Shown one piece after another: positions 62,445 to 64,000 of a stretch of 64,000 nucleotides of DNA. Position numbers and translations under genes: made by a program. Every line of letters begins with the position of its first letter. Positions within the stretch are counted from its first letter, which is position 1. The notes under the pieces are model-generated. The model did not search any database and was not told the DNA's origin. It worked only from the letters and a program-made list of their open reading frames with translations. The DNA comes from Verrucomicrobiota bacterium (GTDB lineage Bacteria > Verrucomicrobiota > Verrucomicrobiia > Verrucomicrobiales > DEV007), in NCBI GenBank assembly GCA_963205275.1, contig CAUJIH010000027.1:40095-104094 (forward strand), in the 5' to 3' direction.

Positions 62445-63178
62445 CGCACCAGAAAAAAGGTGGATACGAATAAGGTGGACGCGAATACGATGATGACTCC
62501 CCACCAGAGCATCCAGGAAGCAGAGGCACGTCTGAAAGCACGCTGCAGGGAGATCGAAGGGAGCTTGCAGAGGATTCCCAGAGGAATCGGTCGAGCGATC
62601 ATCTCTGCGGGTTGCAGGTCGGGCGTCGCACTCAGGCGCAGCGCAGACTGGCAGGCTTCGCGAAGCGAGGGGAGGGGAGTTCCAGAAAGAAAGCACGTCT
62701 GCCAGCTTTCGTCCTCACGGATCAGCAACAGCGCGACTCGATTCTCTACAGTCAGAGGCTCGGATTCGTCCAGATTCTTCTCTTCTTCCGACGGGGAGAG
62801 GAAATTTAGTAGCGCCCGTTTCGCTCCAGTGAGGGCGAGGGATGAGATCGAAGTTGCCGAACGAGCGGAAGAATCACGAAGAAAATCACGTTCAGCTCTG
62901 TCCAGAAGGCTTTTCACCAGCGCATCACGGCTCGTTCCTTCCGCGATTCCCCAAGCGGCGAAATAGTTGTGGAGTCGGCTCCGGGCAGTCTCACGCTCTG
63001 ACGCAAGCAGACTCCGTCCCGGAGCCGAAGGCGTGGGGAGGGAGTTAGCTGGGACAGAGGCGAGGCATTCAGGCACCATCGCACAAGCGTTCCATGAAAC
63101 ACGCCATCCTGCCACGGGATTTTTTTGGATGACTTCGATCTCTACGCCTTGCTTCGGATTTCCAATCCTTCCAGCCAA
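62441..63178 (-). CDS. Hypothetical protein with C-terminal TM, translationally coupled to the OpgH-like gene
   Basis: C-terminal TM SWMLWWGVIIVFASTLFVSTFFLV; GTGA overlap with downstream gene; true start probably downstream of 63178. Confidence 0.7.
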   Translation of the reverse strand: MAGRIGNPKQGVEIEVIQKNPVAGWRVSWNACAMVPECLASVPANSLPTPSAPGRSLLASERETARSRLHNYFAAWGIAEGTSRDALVKSLLDRAERDFLRDSSARSATSISSLALTGAKRALLNFLSPSEEEKNLDESEPLTVENRVALLLIREDESWQTCFLSGTPLPSLREACQSALRLSATPDLQPAEMIARPIPLGILCKLPSISLQRAFRRASASWMLWWGVIIVFASTLFVSTFFLVR

Positions 63179-63930
63179 GGCGCGGAGATTTGTGGCGGCA
63201 TTCCTCCGAAGGGCTGATAGGTCGGTATCTGGATGACGCTCATGCTGTGCGGCTGGGAAGCGATGAAAAAGAGGGCTTCTGCGCAGTCCTCGCTCTGAAT
63301 CATCGCGTCACGGTGCTTTTGTGTCGGCTTCACAGGACGATTCTCCACGATGGGCGTATTGGTCTCGCCTGGAGCGTATTCCGATACCACGATTCCCTCT
63401 GCGGCGAGCTGGGGGCGAGCGGTAAAAAGCAGCCCGCGCACAGCCCACTTGCTCGCCGTGTAAGGAACTCCGGCGAAAGAGTCGAACCCGTGCCCGGCCA
63501 GAGAGCTAACGACCACGATGCGTCCGCCGCCGTTCTTCGCCATCGGAGCGGAGACGGCGGCCATCATGTTCGTTACCCCCAGTGTGTTGGTTTCTAGAAT
63601 CCGACGCCACGTCTCTGCGTTGGCGATCTTTCCGGAATCTGAGTGAGCCATGAATCGATCTGGTGAGTTGATCCCCGCTGCATGAATCAGAGCGAATGGG
63701 GTGCCTTCCTTCAGAATCTCGGCCATCGCCTCTTCGACGCTCTCCGGATCCGCTACATCACAGGCGAGAGGAAGGATGTTCGGTGATGTCTCAGCCGTTT
63801 CTTTCAGGCTGTTCAGAGTACGTCCCAGGATAAAAGTTGTCGCTCCAGCCTCAGCGAAGCGGCGGGCGGCGGCTCTCCCCATGCCTCCGCCACCACCTGT
63901 CACGACGACGATCCGATGATTCCAGTCCAT
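63142..63930 (-). CDS. SDR family NAD(P)-dependent oxidoreductase
   Basis: VVVTGGGGGMGRAAARRFAEAGA, IHAAGIN, VVVSSLAGHGFDSFAGVPYTASKWAVRGL (YxxxK). Confidence 0.94.
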   Translation of the reverse strand: MDWNHRIVVVTGGGGGMGRAAARRFAEAGATTFILGRTLNSLKETAETSPNILPLACDVADPESVEEAMAEILKEGTPFALIHAAGINSPDRFMAHSDSGKIANAETWRRILETNTLGVTNMMAAVSAPMAKNGGGRIVVVSSLAGHGFDSFAGVPYTASKWAVRGLLFTARPQLAAEGIVVSEYAPGETNTPIVENRPVKPTQKHRDAMIQSEDCAEALFFIASQPHSMSVIQIPTYQPFGGMPPQISAPWLEGLEIRSKA

Positions 63931-64000
63931 TCGATTCGATAGGAAAAAGGGAAAGGAATTCGATTATTTGGATTTCAGTCCTACGGTATTCTCTGAAATC

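Overview
The window looks like ordinary chromosomal DNA from a PVC-group bacterium, probably Verrucomicrobiota. This is inferred from a DUF1501 + DUF1549/DUF1553 (PSD1) pair, a membrane-bound-dehydrogenase/HEAT/CxxCH protein and several PQQ-like beta-propellers. About 45 genes can be supported. Many are housekeeping: hrpB, hppA, holA, an aspC-like aminotransferase, a suhB-like phosphatase, ispF, nadB, thiC with a TPP riboswitch, an LptF/G permease, truB, ribF, trpE and rarA. There is also an exopolysaccharide operon (29.2-37.8 kb), a TPR/ExbB/ExbD plus two-component block (22.4-28.9 kb), a DUF2868/DUF3482 membrane-GTPase pair (8.4-11.5 kb), and an OpgH-like glucosyltransferase coupled to an unknown membrane protein (60.4-63.2 kb). 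I saw no CRISPR array, prophage, tRNA or rRNA. The clearest unusual signals are: a DUF4160 gene interrupted by one in-frame TGA next to an intact DUF2442 gene, with a WYL-domain relic beside it; two identical 65-bp double-hairpin repeats with a 99-bp period; a fatty-acyl-AMP ligase fused to an acyltransferase-like domain whose catalytic motif is substituted; a 13-bp perfect inverted repeat in an AT-rich spacer; and a histidine kinase with a repetitive, possibly OB-fold ectodomain. I found no convincing new defence or mobile system. All family assignments come from reading the sequence and were not checked by database search.
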